From assembly GCF_900104115.1 (NCBI RefSeq), contig NZ_FNJM01000007.1:62001-126000 (forward strand): 64,000 nt of DNA, given 5' to 3'. A program made the translations under genes and the position numbers. The stretch comes from Clostridium gasigenes. GTDB taxonomy: Bacteria; Bacillota; Clostridia; Clostridiales; Clostridiaceae. The notes under the pieces are model-generated. The model had not been told where the DNA came from, ran no database searches, and was given only the letters and a program-made list of their open reading frames with translations. The stretch's first letter is position 1, and each line of letters starts with the position of its first letter. Below are positions 18,234-27,354 of the stretch, piece after piece.

Positions 18234-18252
18234 TTATTTCCAGGTGCAAGTT
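18225..18252. repeat. GGGGTGTAA repeat, copy 3, at a gene end
   Basis: GGGGTGTAATTATTTCC with the trailer AGGTGCAAGT. GTG-TAA is the final codon and stop of the AlbA_2 gene. No left arm is visible here. Confidence 0.7.
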
Positions 18253-18273
18253 CTAACATAATATTAGTATAGG

Positions 18274-18319
18274 CATAGGATAGATATTTAAATACAATAT
18301 CTATCCTATGTTTTTTTTA
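18274..18319 (+). terminator. Terminator after the AlbA_2 gene
   Basis: CATAGGATAGATATT pairs perfectly with its complement around a short loop and is followed by eight Ts. Confidence 0.95.
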
Positions 18320-18359
18320 TTGACATCTTAGCAACTATATCGTATTATTTGAATATAGT
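18320..18359 (+). promoter_or_regulatory. Promoter and candidate ArsR operator
   Basis: TTGACA (18320-18325), a 17-base spacer and TATTAT (18343-18348) make a good sigma-A promoter. A perfect inverted repeat, ACTATAT (18334-18340) and ATATAGT (18353-18359) with 12 bases between, straddles the -10 element. This is where an autoregulating ArsR/SmtB repressor would bind. The promoter call rests on sequence; the operator is inferred. Confidence 0.7.
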
Positions 18360-18400
18360 AATGTATAGAAATTAAAATTTGAAATAAAGGTGTGGAACAG

Positions 18401-18676
18401 ATGGATAATAATTATAAACAGTATGAAGAAACAGCAGAGCTTTTAAAAGTTTTAGCTCATCCAATTAGATTGTGTATTGTTAGCGGCCTTTTAGAGGTTG
18501 GTTCCTGTAATGTAAGCAAAATGCAAAATTGTTTGGGAGTTCCTCAATCAACAATTTCTCAGCATCTTCAAAAATTGAAAAGTGTAGGAATAATTATTGG
18601 AGAAAGAAATGGTCTGGAAGTTTTTTATAAAATTGCAGATGAAAGAGTAGAAACAATTATAAAAGCATTATTATAA
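18401..18676 (+). CDS. ArsR-family repressor
   Basis: A 91-residue winged-helix protein with AELLKVLAHPIRLCIVSGLL, the recognition region VPQSTISQHLQKLKSVGII and the wing GERNGLEVFYKIAD. The start is the ATG at 18401, eight bases after AAAGGTG; a GTG at 18392 is possible. Two cysteines (in LCIV and GSCNVSKM) could sense thiol or persulfide state, as in CstR/BigR-like repressors, though the classic metal-site motif ELCVC is absent. It sits upstream of a sulfur-handling fusion enzyme that it probably controls. Confidence 0.88.
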   Translation: MDNNYKQYEETAELLKVLAHPIRLCIVSGLLEVGSCNVSKMQNCLGVPQSTISQHLQKLKSVGIIIGERNGLEVFYKIADERVETIIKALL

Positions 18677-18854
18677 AGTACAAAAATATAGAAATTTTAT
18701 TTTGAATTTCTATGAATTATATATTTATAAATTTGAATATACAGATTAAAAGATTAATTGATTTTAAATAGTTTATAACAATAAACGTAATAACAAATAG
18801 AGTTAACAATAAATAAAATTGATAAATTTAGTATAAAAGAATGGAGGATTTAAA

Positions 18855-21395
18855 ATGAAAAATAAAAGAGTGTTAATAGTTGGTGGGGTAGCAGGCGGTG
18901 CATCTACAGCTGCAAGACTTAGAAGGTTAGATGAAAATATTGAAATAATTATGTTTGAAAGAGGGGAACACATTTCATTTGCGAACTGTGGTTTACCTTA
19001 TTATATAGGAGAAACAATTAAAAATCGCGATGCATTACTTCTACAAACACCTAAGAAAATGAATGATAGATTTAAAGTTAATGTAAGAATAAATAGTGAA
19101 GTTATTAGTATAGATACAGATAATAAAACTGTTAAGGTGAAGTCAAAAGCTGATGGAGAATATGAAGAAGGGTATGATTATTTAGTATTAGCGCCAGGGG
19201 CTAAGCCGATTAACCCAAATATTACAGGTGGGAATAGTGAAAAAATATTTACTCTTAGAAATGTCTGGGATACGGATAAAATAAAAAAATATGTTGATAA
19301 TTCGGAGATAAAATCTGCGGTAGTTATTGGTGGAGGTTATATCGGAGTTGAAATGGCTGAAAATTTAAAGGAAAGGGGATTAGAGGTTACTTTAATAGAA
19401 GCGGCGCCTCATGTACTTGCTCCTTTTGACTCTGAATTTTCTGCACTTGTTGAAAAAGAATTAAATGATAATGGTATTTCAATAATCTTAAATGATAAGG
19501 TTAAAGGCTTTAAGGATACTCAAGATGGAATAAATGTTATTTTAGATAGTGAGAAGGAAGTTCAAACTCAAATTGTTATTTCTGCAATTGGAGTAATTCC
19601 AGATACAGGTTTCATCAAATCATCAGGTATTGAACTTGGTGACAGAGGTCATGTAAAAGTAGATGAGCATATGAAGACAAATAAAGAAAATGTATTTGCA
19701 GTAGGGGATGCTATTGTAGTTCGCGATTATGTAAATGGGGAAGATGCATTTATTCCACTTGCAGGACCTGCCAATAGACAAGGAAGAATAGTTGCAGATA
19801 ATATTGCAGGTATAAATTCTATTTATAAAGGAACACTTGGAACTTCAATAATTAAGGTTTTTGATATGGTAGCAGCATCGACAGGTAATAATGAAAGAAC
19901 TTTAAATAGATATAATATAAAATATAAAAAAGTTTATTTATATCCAATGTCACATGCAAGTTATTATCCAAATGCAACTCAATTATCAATTAAGGTTTTA
20001 TATGATTTAGAAGGGAAAGTACTAGGAGCTCAAGCTTTAGGATATGAAGGCGTAGATAAATTTATAGATGTTATTGCAACAGTTATTAAGTTTGGTGGAA
20101 CTATGGAAGATTTAACAGAGCTTGAACTAGCTTATGCACCACCATTTTCATCAGCAAAATCTCCAGCTAATATGGCAGGGTTTATAGCTCAAAATGAAAT
20201 GAAGGGTTTAGAAGAAATAATAACTTTAGAAGAATTAGTTAATTATGATGAAAATAAGCAAATATTCTTAGATGTTAGAGAAAAAACAGAAATAGATATA
20301 AATGGAGAAATTCCAAACTTTATAAATATACCAGTAGACAAGTTAAGAGATAATTTAGAAACCTTAGATAAAAATAAAGAAATAGTAGTTTCATGTGCAG
20401 TAGGAGTAAGAGGTCATATTGCTTCAAGAATACTAATTCAAAATGGATTTAAAGTTAAAAACTTAACTGGTGGATATAAGGTATATAAAAACTGGGACTA
20501 TAAAGCAGAGGTATTAGATAATAAACCTAAAGTTTGTCCTGTTATGGAAGATTTAGATAGGGAAATAAACTTAGGGAATAATACAGAAGATAAATCTAAA
20601 ATAGATATTAGAGAAGAAGCGGCAATAGAGAAAGACCTTGCACCAAGAGTAACAAAAGAGCTTGATGCTACAGGATTATCTTGCCCAGGTCCATTAATGA
20701 AAGTTAAAACAATTATGGATGAAATGAATAAATGTGATATATTAAAAATAAAAGCATCAGATCCTGGTTTCTATAGAGATATTCAATCTTGGGCGAAGAA
20801 GACAAATAATACTTTATTAAACATAGAAAAAAACAAAGGTATTATAGAGGCTACAATTCAAAAAGGAATAGCTTTAGAAGAATCACTTTTAACAGTAGCA
20901 GATGAAAAATCATTAGTAAAAAAATTAAAGGGCCAAACAATAGTAGTGTTTAGTGGAGATTTAGACAAAGCCATAGCAGCATTTATAATAGCAAATGGAG
21001 CAGCAACTATGGGTAAAAAAGTTACAATGTTCTTTACATTCTGGGGATTAAACGTAATAAGAAAACCAGAGAAAATAAAAATAATTAAAAACCCTATAGA
21101 AAAGGCTTTTGGAATTATGATGCCAAGAGGAAGTCAAAAACTAGGCTTATCAAAAATGAACATGGCAGGAATGGGCGGGAAAATGATAAGAGGAGTTATG
21201 AAAAATAAAAACATCCAATCATTAGAAGACTTAATAGAAGCAGCACTAGAAAGTGGAATAGAACTAGTAGCATGTACAATGTCAATGGATGTTATGGGAA
21301 TTAAAGAAGAAGAAATAATAAAAGGTGTAACTTATGGTGGAGTAGGATACTACCTAGGTGAAGCTGATGATTCAAATATAAATTTATTTATATAA
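18855..21395 (+). CDS. CoA-disulfide reductase-rhodanese-TusA-DsrE fusion
   Basis: An 846-residue four-part sulfur-transfer enzyme. Residues 1-445 are an FAD/NAD(P)H disulfide reductase (GGVAGGASTAARLRR at 10-24, redox Cys45 in SFANCGLPYY, second nucleotide site VVIGGGYIGVE). Residues about 455-545 are a rhodanese with active Cys514 (VVSCAVGVRGH). Residues about 602-675 are a TusA domain with CPGP (Cys610). Residues about 690-846 are a DsrE2-like domain with Cys807. The order suggests persulfide is reduced or relayed along one polypeptide. CoA-disulfide or persulfide reduction is established for the family; the exact substrate here is inferred. It follows the ArsR gene by 178 bases and ends in a hairpin of the dispersed repeat family. 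Confidence 0.93.
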   Translation: MKNKRVLIVGGVAGGASTAARLRRLDENIEIIMFERGEHISFANCGLPYYIGETIKNRDALLLQTPKKMNDRFKVNVRINSEVISIDTDNKTVKVKSKADGEYEEGYDYLVLAPGAKPINPNITGGNSEKIFTLRNVWDTDKIKKYVDNSEIKSAVVIGGGYIGVEMAENLKERGLEVTLIEAAPHVLAPFDSEFSALVEKELNDNGISIILNDKVKGFKDTQDGINVILDSEKEVQTQIVISAIGVIPDTGFIKSSGIELGDRGHVKVDEHMKTNKENVFAVGDAIVVRDYVNGEDAFIPLAGPANRQGRIVADNIAGINSIYKGTLGTSIIKVFDMVAASTGNNERTLNRYNIKYKKVYLYPMSHASYYPNATQLSIKVLYDLEGKVLGAQALGYEGVDKFIDVIATVIKFGGTMEDLTELELAYAPPFSSAKSPANMAGFIAQNEMKGLEEIITLEELVNYDENKQIFLDVREKTEIDINGEIPNFINIPVDKLRDNLETLDKNKEIVVSCAVGVRGHIASRILIQNGFKVKNLTGGYKVYKNWDYKAEVLDNKPKVCPVMEDLDREINLGNNTEDKSKIDIREEAAIEKDLAPRVTKELDATGLSCPGPLMKVKTIMDEMNKCDILKIKASDPGFYRDIQSWAKKTNNTLLNIEKNKGIIEATIQKGIALEESLLTVADEKSLVKKLKGQTIVVFSGDLDKAIAAFIIANGAATMGKKVTMFFTFWGLNVIRKPEKIKIIKNPIEKAFGIMMPRGSQKLGLSKMNMAGMGGKMIRGVMKNKNIQSLEDLIEAALESGIELVACTMSMDVMGIKEEEIIKGVTYGGVGYYLGEADDSNINLFI

Positions 21396-21415
21396 GTCAT
21401 ACCAAATAAATGATA

Positions 21416-21470
21416 TAAATAACAAGTCAATATGCAAAATATATAGCATATTGGCTTGTTATTTTTTTGA
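21416..21470. repeat. Palindromic repeat copy acting as a terminator
   Basis: AATAACAAGTCAATATGC faces GCATATTGGCTTGTTATT (18 pairs, one G-T) around a ten-base loop, followed by a seven-T run. It is well placed to end the reductase transcript. Confidence 0.85.
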
Positions 21471-21636
21471 AATTAACTTTTATGTCTTAGTATTTTTAAG
21501 AGGTAATAATGAAAATTCTGGGCATGGGCTTGGACTATATATTGTATCCTATTATTCTAAGTTGTTAAATTATAATCTTGATATTAGAAATATTGAAAAT
21601 GGTGTTGAGGCAATAGTCTATTTTTATAATACTTAA
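21471..21636 (+). pseudogene. 3' fragment of a sensor histidine kinase
   Basis: The reading frame encodes RGNNENSGHGLGLYIVSYYS and a short tail ending VEAIVYFYNT: the G-box and final strand of a kinase ATPase domain. Nothing upstream of it resembles a kinase, and the frame enters directly from a copy of the palindromic repeat. An ATG at 21508 falls in another frame. It is best read as the last 45 codons of a lost gene. Confidence 0.75.
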
Positions 21637-21723
21637 ATAGTAGTGAGGATGTTATTCATAGGAAATAACTAAATTAATTATGTATAGATAAATTAGATAG
21701 AGTATTGTTTAAGAATATGTTTT

Positions 21724-21768
21724 AAAAACTCCAATACAGGTAAGTATACTTGCATTGGAGTTTTTTAG
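21724..21768. terminator. Bidirectional terminator
   Basis: AAAACTCCAAT pairs with ATTGGAGTTTT, T-runs on both strands. It serves the minus-strand DUF2225 gene and closely resembles the terminator at 22745. Confidence 0.85.
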
Positions 21769-21860
21769 TTTCTATAAGTATTAATATGTACATGTTTTAA
21801 AACTTACTATTTGTTAATATGATGTTTAAAAATAGTAGTAGGGTTTATAATGTATATTAA

Positions 21861-22526
21861 TTAAAGCTCTTTAATTTTATCTCTTCCCTCACGAGCAAGT
21901 TCTTTAATCTTATGTGTGGAGCCTACAGATGTTAGAGTTTTAGAGTACCATTTTAGAGCATCATCATTCCTATTTAAACGTCTTGATAACTCACCAATTA
22001 AATACATAAGTGAAAATTTATCCAATCCATACACAGGAAGATCCTCATTAAGAAAAACTTCTTGAAACCCATCAAGAGCTTGTTGTAAAAGAATGTTTTC
22101 ATTTTTAGTATCATCTAATAATCTATAAATCCAAGCTATTTTTAAGCATATCATAGATTTAGTACTTGTTTTTGAATCTGTTAATACTGCTGTGAGTAAA
22201 GCTAATTTATATCTTTGGATAGCAATTTCCTCAGTAAATACATTAGGATAAAATTTGCATTTCCATTTAGGTGTAATTCTATTTTTAACTAGATCTATTT
22301 GGGATTTTTTTATTTTATTAAATTCTGACTGCATACTACTATAACCGCAACTACTGCATATTAATACATCATAAAAATAAGGATTAATAACTGAATAGCG
22401 TATAAAAAAATCACTATCCCTAGAAATAATTCTAGAAGTCTTTGCTTTAACTGAAATAAATTCAAAATTATCACCGCAAACGGGACAAGTTATAGTATTC
22501 ATAAAAGTATAATGTGGAATTTCCAT
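21861..22526 (-). CDS. DUF2225 protein
   Basis: 221 residues. The N-terminus has a CPVC and a CSSCG pair (zinc-ribbon-like) separated by about 45 residues. The C-terminal part is helical and TPR-like (YLIGELSRRLNRNDDALKWYSKTL). This is the DUF2225 pattern, common in clostridia and of unknown function. The start follows GAGGTGA. Strong terminators lie on both sides, so it is monocistronic. Confidence 0.88.
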   Translation of the reverse strand: MEIPHYTFMNTITCPVCGDNFEFISVKAKTSRIISRDSDFFIRYSVINPYFYDVLICSSCGYSSMQSEFNKIKKSQIDLVKNRITPKWKCKFYPNVFTEEIAIQRYKLALLTAVLTDSKTSTKSMICLKIAWIYRLLDDTKNENILLQQALDGFQEVFLNEDLPVYGLDKFSLMYLIGELSRRLNRNDDALKWYSKTLTSVGSTHKIKELAREGRDKIKEL

Positions 22527-22744
22527 TTATTAATCACCTCTGAATTATTGATTACTGTACGTCAAAAAGTTGTTTTTTAGAAGGATAGCCCTAATATCAA
22601 TAATATAGAGCTATCTCGAATTATATTTTAGCATAGTAGTGCACTGATAGCTATAAAAAAAATGTGGGAATTATTTAATGAAATTTTTATAGATTTAAAA
22701 AATGTTTTAAGTGAATAAGTTGAGGAGATTTTTGAAATGTATTA

Positions 22745-22787
22745 AAAAAACTCCAATTCAAGTAATTATACTTGAATTGGAGTTTTA
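22745..22787. terminator. Bidirectional terminator
   Basis: Perfect 18-bp stem (22747-22764 with 22769-22786) around a four-base loop, T/A runs on both sides. It ends the minus-strand chemotaxis-receptor transcript. The remaining 22527-22864 gap shows only a small GATAGC/GCTATC hairpin (about 22583-22615). Confidence 0.9.
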
Positions 22788-22864
22788 TGAATTATTTTAA
22801 AATAACAATTTAATATGATAATTTATTTTGCATATTTATTAGTTATTCTCTTATATGTCTTATT

Positions 22865-23827
22865 TTAAAGTGTGTTATTAAGATTCTTAACTGTTTCATC
22901 AAATTCTTCAATATTATTAGATTGTATATCCATATTAGCAGCAATTTCTTGGCAAAGAGCTGAATGCTCTTGTGAAATTGTGGATACTCTTTCCATAATT
23001 GATATAACTTCATCCTTTTTAGAAGAAGAATTTACTAAATTAACAATACATTCATCTATTTCAACATTAGCCTCATTAATTGATGATTTTATATTAGTAA
23101 AGCTATTTTTAGTGTTTAAAAGTGTAGCTTGTTGAGTGCTTAAAGCGATGTTACCAGTTTTAGTTGCTTTTGATGTATCTAATATATCTGATTTTATATC
23201 ATCTAATATACGTGTGATACTTTCAACAGATTGCTTTGAGTTTTCTGCAAGCTTTCTAACTTCACCAGCAACTACTGAGAAACCACGTCCAGCTTCTCCC
23301 GCACGAGCAGCTTCAATAGCAGCATTAAGTGATAAAAGATTAGTTTGGCTAGCAATTTGACTTATAGAATCTGTAATTGTATTAACTGATTCAAGTTTAG
23401 AAACTAATGTGTTAACTGTAGTGCTAACAATACTAAAAGCTTGTTGAAGTGATTTTAAAGAGGCATCTAAATCAACAAAGGTATTAAGCCCTTCATCAGC
23501 TACATCGCCTGTATCTAAAACTTTTATTTGAACATTAGTTATGTTATAAGCTAATTGTTCCATATTCTTATTGAAATTCTCTAAAATAGAAGTAGCATTT
23601 GTAACTTCTTCAGCTTGTGTAAGAGTTGCAGATGTTAAATTACTTAAAGAACTATTAACCTCTTTTATAGCTAATGATATGTTTGTACTATTTTCATTTA
23701 ATAATCCTACTTGAGATTTTATCTCGCTAGAATTAGAGTCTTCAATTGCCTTAGATGCTATGATATCTCTTGTAGTTGGGGCAGAAGAAACGATTTCTTT
23801 TTTTTTCAATGTGGAAAATAAGCCCAT
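22865..23827 (-). CDS. Soluble methyl-accepting chemotaxis-type protein
   Basis: A 320-residue protein, nearly all coiled coil, with the conserved signalling tip [20 protein letters not shown] then [20 protein letters not shown]. There is no membrane segment and no recognisable ligand domain; the short N-terminus has [10 protein letters not shown]. It probably acts in the cytoplasm with CheA/CheW. The start follows TAGGAGG. No other chemotaxis gene is in the window. Confidence 0.92.
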   Translation of the reverse strand: MGLFSTLKKKEIVSSAPTTRDIIASKAIEDSNSSEIKSQVGLLNENSTNISLAIKEVNSSLSNLTSATLTQAEEVTNATSILENFNKNMEQLAYNITNVQIKVLDTGDVADEGLNTFVDLDASLKSLQQAFSIVSTTVNTLVSKLESVNTITDSISQIASQTNLLSLNAAIEAARAGEAGRGFSVVAGEVRKLAENSKQSVESITRILDDIKSDILDTSKATKTGNIALSTQQATLLNTKNSFTNIKSSINEANVEIDECIVNLVNSSSKKDEVISIMERVSTISQEHSALCQEIAANMDIQSNNIEEFDETVKNLNNTL

Positions 23828-23861
23828 GTTATTGCCTCCTAAGTTTTATTTTTTCAATTGA

Positions 23862-23920
23862 CTAAGGGATTTTCAAAAATAACTAGTTAATAGGATAGTT
23901 TGTTTTTGACTATTCCTTAG
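23862..23920. repeat. Palindromic repeat, divergent copy
   Basis: CTAAGGGATTTTCAAAAATAAC faces GTTTGTTTTTGACTATTCCTTAG, pairing along most of the arms. The rest of the 23828-24306 gap is AT-rich, with a CTTTAATT/AATTAAAG hairpin near 24134 and the relQ promoter. Confidence 0.65.
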
Positions 23921-24248
23921 AGATATTTTAAAAAACAACTAATCATATTGCGGTATATTTTGAGCTATGTCTTATTACCACAACCTTTACATAATTTATT
24001 ATGCATAGGTTATAGCTATTAGCCTAAAACAAAATATTCTCACAGCTTTTGACATGTTATTTTCTTTTAGCTCACTTAAAATGTTTTAGTAAATACACTT
24101 TAGTTATATATCGTCCATAATAACCTAATTCTTTAATTTTTTGTTATTAAATTAAAGAAAATTATCATTATTTCCATTATATTTCAATTTTGTTGATATG
24201 TAAAATAAAAGATATAGAAAAAGAAAAAATATTATTGTAAGAATTTAA

Positions 24249-24276
24249 TTACACTTTTAAAAAAATTTGATATAAT
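24249..24276 (+). promoter_or_regulatory. Promoter of the alarmone synthetase gene
   Basis: TTACAC and TATAAT (24271-24276) with a 16-base spacer place transcription start about 24 bases before the ATG. Confidence 0.6.
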
Positions 24277-24306
24277 GATAAAGTGAAACTTGTGAAGGGT
24301 GATAAT

Positions 24307-25098
24307 ATGGCGATATATGATTGGAAAAGTTTTCTAATGCCTTATGAACAGGCTGTAGATGAACTAAAAGTAAAAATTAGAAGTATAAGAAAAGAATACA
24401 GAAGAAAAAATGAATATTCACCAATAGAATTTGTTACGGGAAGAGTAAAGGATATATCAAGTTTACTAGAGAAAGCAAATAAATTTGAAATTCCTTTAGA
24501 TAGAGTTCAATATGAAATGGAAGATATAGCAGGGATAAGAATTATGTGTCAATTTGTTGATGATATAGATAAGGTTGTAGAACTTTTACGTGCAAGACGT
24601 GACATGCAAATTCTTTATGAAAAAGATTATATAAGAAGCGTAAAAACAAGTGGGTATAGAAGTTACCACCTTATTATTAAATATCCTGTTAATATGGCAT
24701 CAGGTCAAAGAGATATTTTAGCAGAATTTCAAATAAGAACTTTAGCCATGAATTTTTGGGCAACTATTGAACATTCATTAAATTATAAATATAAACAACA
24801 AATGCCAGGGGATATTAAAATAAAATTAAAAAAGGCAGCAGATACGGCTTTTGAGTTAGATGAACAAATGTTAGAAATTAAAGATGAAATTAAAGATGCA
24901 CAAAAATTATTTGAAGTTAAATCAGATATTGTTTCAAACATAATGAATAGCATTTTGACATTAATATCACTAGGAAAATCAGCAGAAGCTAGTAGATATG
25001 AAGTTTCATTAAATAAGTTAATAGAAGACGGCGGAATTTGGGAATTGACTAGTATTTTAGAATCAATAAACCATGATATTGACAGATATAGAGAATAA
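24307..25098 (+). CDS. relQ: Small alarmone synthetase, RelQ/YjbM type
   Basis: 263 residues, started at ATG 24307 after GAAGGGTGAT rather than the GTG at 24283. It contains only a RelA/SpoT-like synthetase domain: IEFVTGRVKDISSLLEKA, YEMEDIAGIRIMCQFVDDI, KTSGYRSYHLI and EFQIRTLAMNFWATIEHSLN. No hydrolase, TGS or ACT domain is present. Such enzymes transfer pyrophosphate from ATP to GTP or GDP to make (p)ppGpp. The C-terminal helical extension fits the RelQ group. It is followed by a strong terminator and appears monocistronic. Confidence 0.9.
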   Translation: MAIYDWKSFLMPYEQAVDELKVKIRSIRKEYRRKNEYSPIEFVTGRVKDISSLLEKANKFEIPLDRVQYEMEDIAGIRIMCQFVDDIDKVVELLRARRDMQILYEKDYIRSVKTSGYRSYHLIIKYPVNMASGQRDILAEFQIRTLAMNFWATIEHSLNYKYKQQMPGDIKIKLKKAADTAFELDEQMLEIKDEIKDAQKLFEVKSDIVSNIMNSILTLISLGKSAEASRYEVSLNKLIEDGGIWELTSILESINHDIDRYRE

Positions 25099-25110
25099 AT
25101 ATGGAGTTTA

Positions 25111-25157
25111 AAGAAGACATTAATCTTAAATTGGTTAATGTCTTCTTTTATTTTTAA
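25111..25157 (+). terminator. Terminator after relQ
   Basis: AAGAAGACATTAA pairs with TTAATGTCTTCTT, followed by TTTATTTTT. Confidence 0.9.
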
Positions 25158-25245
25158 TATTGTATTTGATAATATATATTACTTGATGATATTTATCCGT
25201 AAATCCTGTATAATAAAAGTAGATAGAGTATACAAATTAAATTAG

Positions 25246-25308
25246 TTAGGGAACTTTTAAAAAATAGCAAGTCAAGAGACTGTGTATATTTTTGAAGATG
25301 CCTAAGGG
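25246..25308. repeat. Palindromic repeat copy upstream of the repeat protein
   Basis: TTAGGGAACTTTTAAAAAAT then AGCAAGTCA form the left arm; TATTTTTGAAGATGCCTAAG is the right arm. It ends about 17 bases before the next start codon and so forms part of that gene's leader. Confidence 0.75.
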
Positions 25309-25324
25309 AAGAAGGAGTTTTAAT

Positions 25325-26101
25325 ATGGAAGATTTAGATTTAAAGAAGATTTATAATAATCCTTTTAATATACAAAATATAGAGAACCCAACTGAAGAAG
25401 TTCAATTAGCAGCTGTTAAGAAAAATGGACTAACTTTAAAGTTTATAAATAACCCAAGCAAAGAAGTTCAAAAAGAGGCTGTTAAAAGTAATCCTTTAGC
25501 AATAGAATTTATAGAAAATCCAAGTGAAAATTTAGGAATACTAGCAGTACAATCTTTATGGAATTCTTTAAAGCTTATAAAAGATCCTACAAATAAAATT
25601 ATAGAAGAAGCAATAAAAACAAAAGGTTGGGCGATTCAATTTATTGAAAATCCCTCAGAAAAAATGAAGCTACTAGCAGTAAAGAAAGATTATGATGCAA
25701 TAAAATATATTAAAGAAACTTCAGAAGAAGTTAGCCTTGAAGCAATAAAAACTTATTGGGGTGCAATAAGATATATACATAATGCAAGTTTAAATGTTAA
25801 AAGAGCAGCAGTTATTGAAAATGAGGAAGCTATTAATTACATTGAAAGTTATGATTTAGATGAGCTAAAGATATTAATTGGAGATAATATAAATGTAGTT
25901 AAGTATGTATATGATTCAATTGATGTAGATCTAGTTATAGATGTTTTAAGAGATAAACTTATAAATGAAGATATAGATTCTGAATATATGAAGAATTTTT
26001 TTAAACTAGAAATTTTAGAAATGGATAAGATTAATTTTATAAGAGAGCAAGGAAGTAAAAAAGCTAAAATGCTATTAGTGGATTATAAGCTTTCTATGTA
26101 A
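25325..26101 (+). CDS. DUF4116-like tandem-repeat protein
   Basis: 258 residues from ATG 25325 behind AGAAGGAG. Residues about 5-165 are seven or so copies of a 22-23-residue unit of the form AIxFIxNPSExxxxxAVKxN, resembling the DUF4116 repeats of helical solenoid proteins. The C-terminus (170-258) is helical and not repeated. No enzyme motif is seen; a binding scaffold is the reasonable guess. It lies just upstream of a MoxR-type ATPase on the same strand with only a degenerate repeat copy between, so it may share a transcript. Confidence 0.7.
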   Translation: MEDLDLKKIYNNPFNIQNIENPTEEVQLAAVKKNGLTLKFINNPSKEVQKEAVKSNPLAIEFIENPSENLGILAVQSLWNSLKLIKDPTNKIIEEAIKTKGWAIQFIENPSEKMKLLAVKKDYDAIKYIKETSEEVSLEAIKTYWGAIRYIHNASLNVKRAAVIENEEAINYIESYDLDELKILIGDNINVVKYVYDSIDVDLVIDVLRDKLINEDIDSEYMKNFFKLEILEMDKINFIREQGSKKAKMLLVDYKLSM

Positions 26102-26105
26102 GTAA

Positions 26106-26161
26106 GCTTAGAGAACTTCAAGAAACAACTAGCATGGGCTATTATTAAAAAAAGTGACTTA
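26106..26161. repeat. Palindromic repeat, degenerate copy
   Basis: TTAGAGAACTTCAAGAAACA with ACTAG, then GCTATTATTAAAAAAAGTGA with CTTA: recognisable arms around CATGG, with several mismatches. Confidence 0.5.
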
Positions 26162-26192
26162 TAGGAGATATAGAAGAAAGGAAGACAGTATA

Positions 26193-27278
26193 ATGAGATT
26201 TTCAGAAACTTTAAATACAGTAGATTTAATTTTAGAGGCAAAAGATGTTCCCTTAATTATAGGAGAAGCTGGAATAGGAAAAACAGCATTAGTTAAGGAA
26301 TTAAGTAAAAGAACAAATAGTCATTTAGTAACAATAGATGCTAATCTTTTAAAAGAAGGAGAAATAGGTGGGTTACCAATAGTAGAGAATAGAAAAACTG
26401 TTTATGCAATCCACAATAAACTTGCAGAAGTAGAAAAATTAGCAGGTTTAGAAGATGATAAAAATGTAATATTATTTATAGATGAGTTAAATAGATGTGA
26501 ACATGCAGTTCAACAAGAACTTATGAACTTAATTTTAAATAGAGAAATTAATGGATATTATTTAGCAGATAAAGTAAGAGTAATAACTGCAATGAATCCA
26601 TCTAATAAATATGAATCATTTGAAAGTAGTGATTACCAAGTTGTAGATATGGATGCAGCTCAAGAAGATAGATTTGTTTGGGTTGAAATGGATGCAGATG
26701 TTAAGGAATGGATAAGATGGGGTATGGGACAAGGGGATAAGGTTCATGGGAATATAATTGAGTTTATATCAACATTTCCAGAATATCTACACACTCCATA
26801 TTCAAGAGAAAGTATAAAAGCAACTCCAAGAAGTTGGGAGAGAGTATCAAAAGCTTATAAAGTATACAATGATAATAAAGATAAATTTTCAATAGATATC
26901 TTCTATAATGTTGTAAAGGGAAATGTAGGAGTAAGTATTGCAACTGATTTTATGAACTTTATTAAGAATATAAAGAATCCTCTAATAAAGGCAGAAGAAT
27001 TATTTTCATATGAGGTTTTAGGGGTTGAATTAAAGGATAGAATAAAAAGGGAGAGCCAATCAAGATTATATATTATGGCAAAAAATTCTTTAAGTTTCTT
27101 AGAAAAAAATATAAATGAGAAAAATATAAATATATTTGCGAATATTTTAATGAACTATCCAAAGGATTTAAGGCTTGGAATTATGAAAGAAATAAAAAGC
27201 GATTATAGTACTGAACTATATAAAGAATTATTAGAAGCAGATACTTTCTTAGATGCATTTTTTAGTATATACGAATAA
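26193..27278 (+). CDS. MoxR-type AAA+ ATPase
   Basis: 361 residues from ATG 26193 after AAGGAAG. Walker A is GEAGIGKTA (24-32), Walker B is VILFIDELNRC, and AMNPSNKYE with the later TPRSWERVSKAY fits sensor regions of MoxR-family ATPases. The partner gene 135 bases downstream encodes a VWA-like protein, the usual companion of MoxR chaperone-like ATPases. These pairs remodel or insert cofactors into client complexes; the client is unknown. The stop codon is immediately followed by a copy of the palindromic repeat. Confidence 0.88.
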   Translation: MRFSETLNTVDLILEAKDVPLIIGEAGIGKTALVKELSKRTNSHLVTIDANLLKEGEIGGLPIVENRKTVYAIHNKLAEVEKLAGLEDDKNVILFIDELNRCEHAVQQELMNLILNREINGYYLADKVRVITAMNPSNKYESFESSDYQVVDMDAAQEDRFVWVEMDADVKEWIRWGMGQGDKVHGNIIEFISTFPEYLHTPYSRESIKATPRSWERVSKAYKVYNDNKDKFSIDIFYNVVKGNVGVSIATDFMNFIKNIKNPLIKAEELFSYEVLGVELKDRIKRESQSRLYIMAKNSLSFLEKNINEKNINIFANILMNYPKDLRLGIMKEIKSDYSTELYKELLEADTFLDAFFSIYE

Positions 27279-27339
27279 GGGATATTAAAAAAATAACAAG
27301 TCAGATTCTTTGACTTGCTATTTTTTTAAGGTACCTAAT
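27279..27339. repeat. Palindromic repeat, complete copy inside the MoxR-VWA gap
   Basis: AGGGATATTAAAAAAATAAC then AAGTCA faces TGACTTGCTATTTTTTTAAG then GTACCTAAT. It begins right after the ATPase stop codon. Its T-rich right arm could partly terminate transcription between the two partner genes. Confidence 0.85.
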
Positions 27340-27354
27340 ATTTTATAGTTTTGA

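Noticed and set aside
13268..18252. CRISPR-like repeats from the recurring GGGGTGTAA units
   Set aside because: Copies are kilobases apart, lie at gene ends and have no regular spacers or cas genes.
21451..21636. A real 61-residue gene
   Set aside because: The first residues come from the palindromic repeat and the rest is only the end of a kinase domain; no ribosome site.
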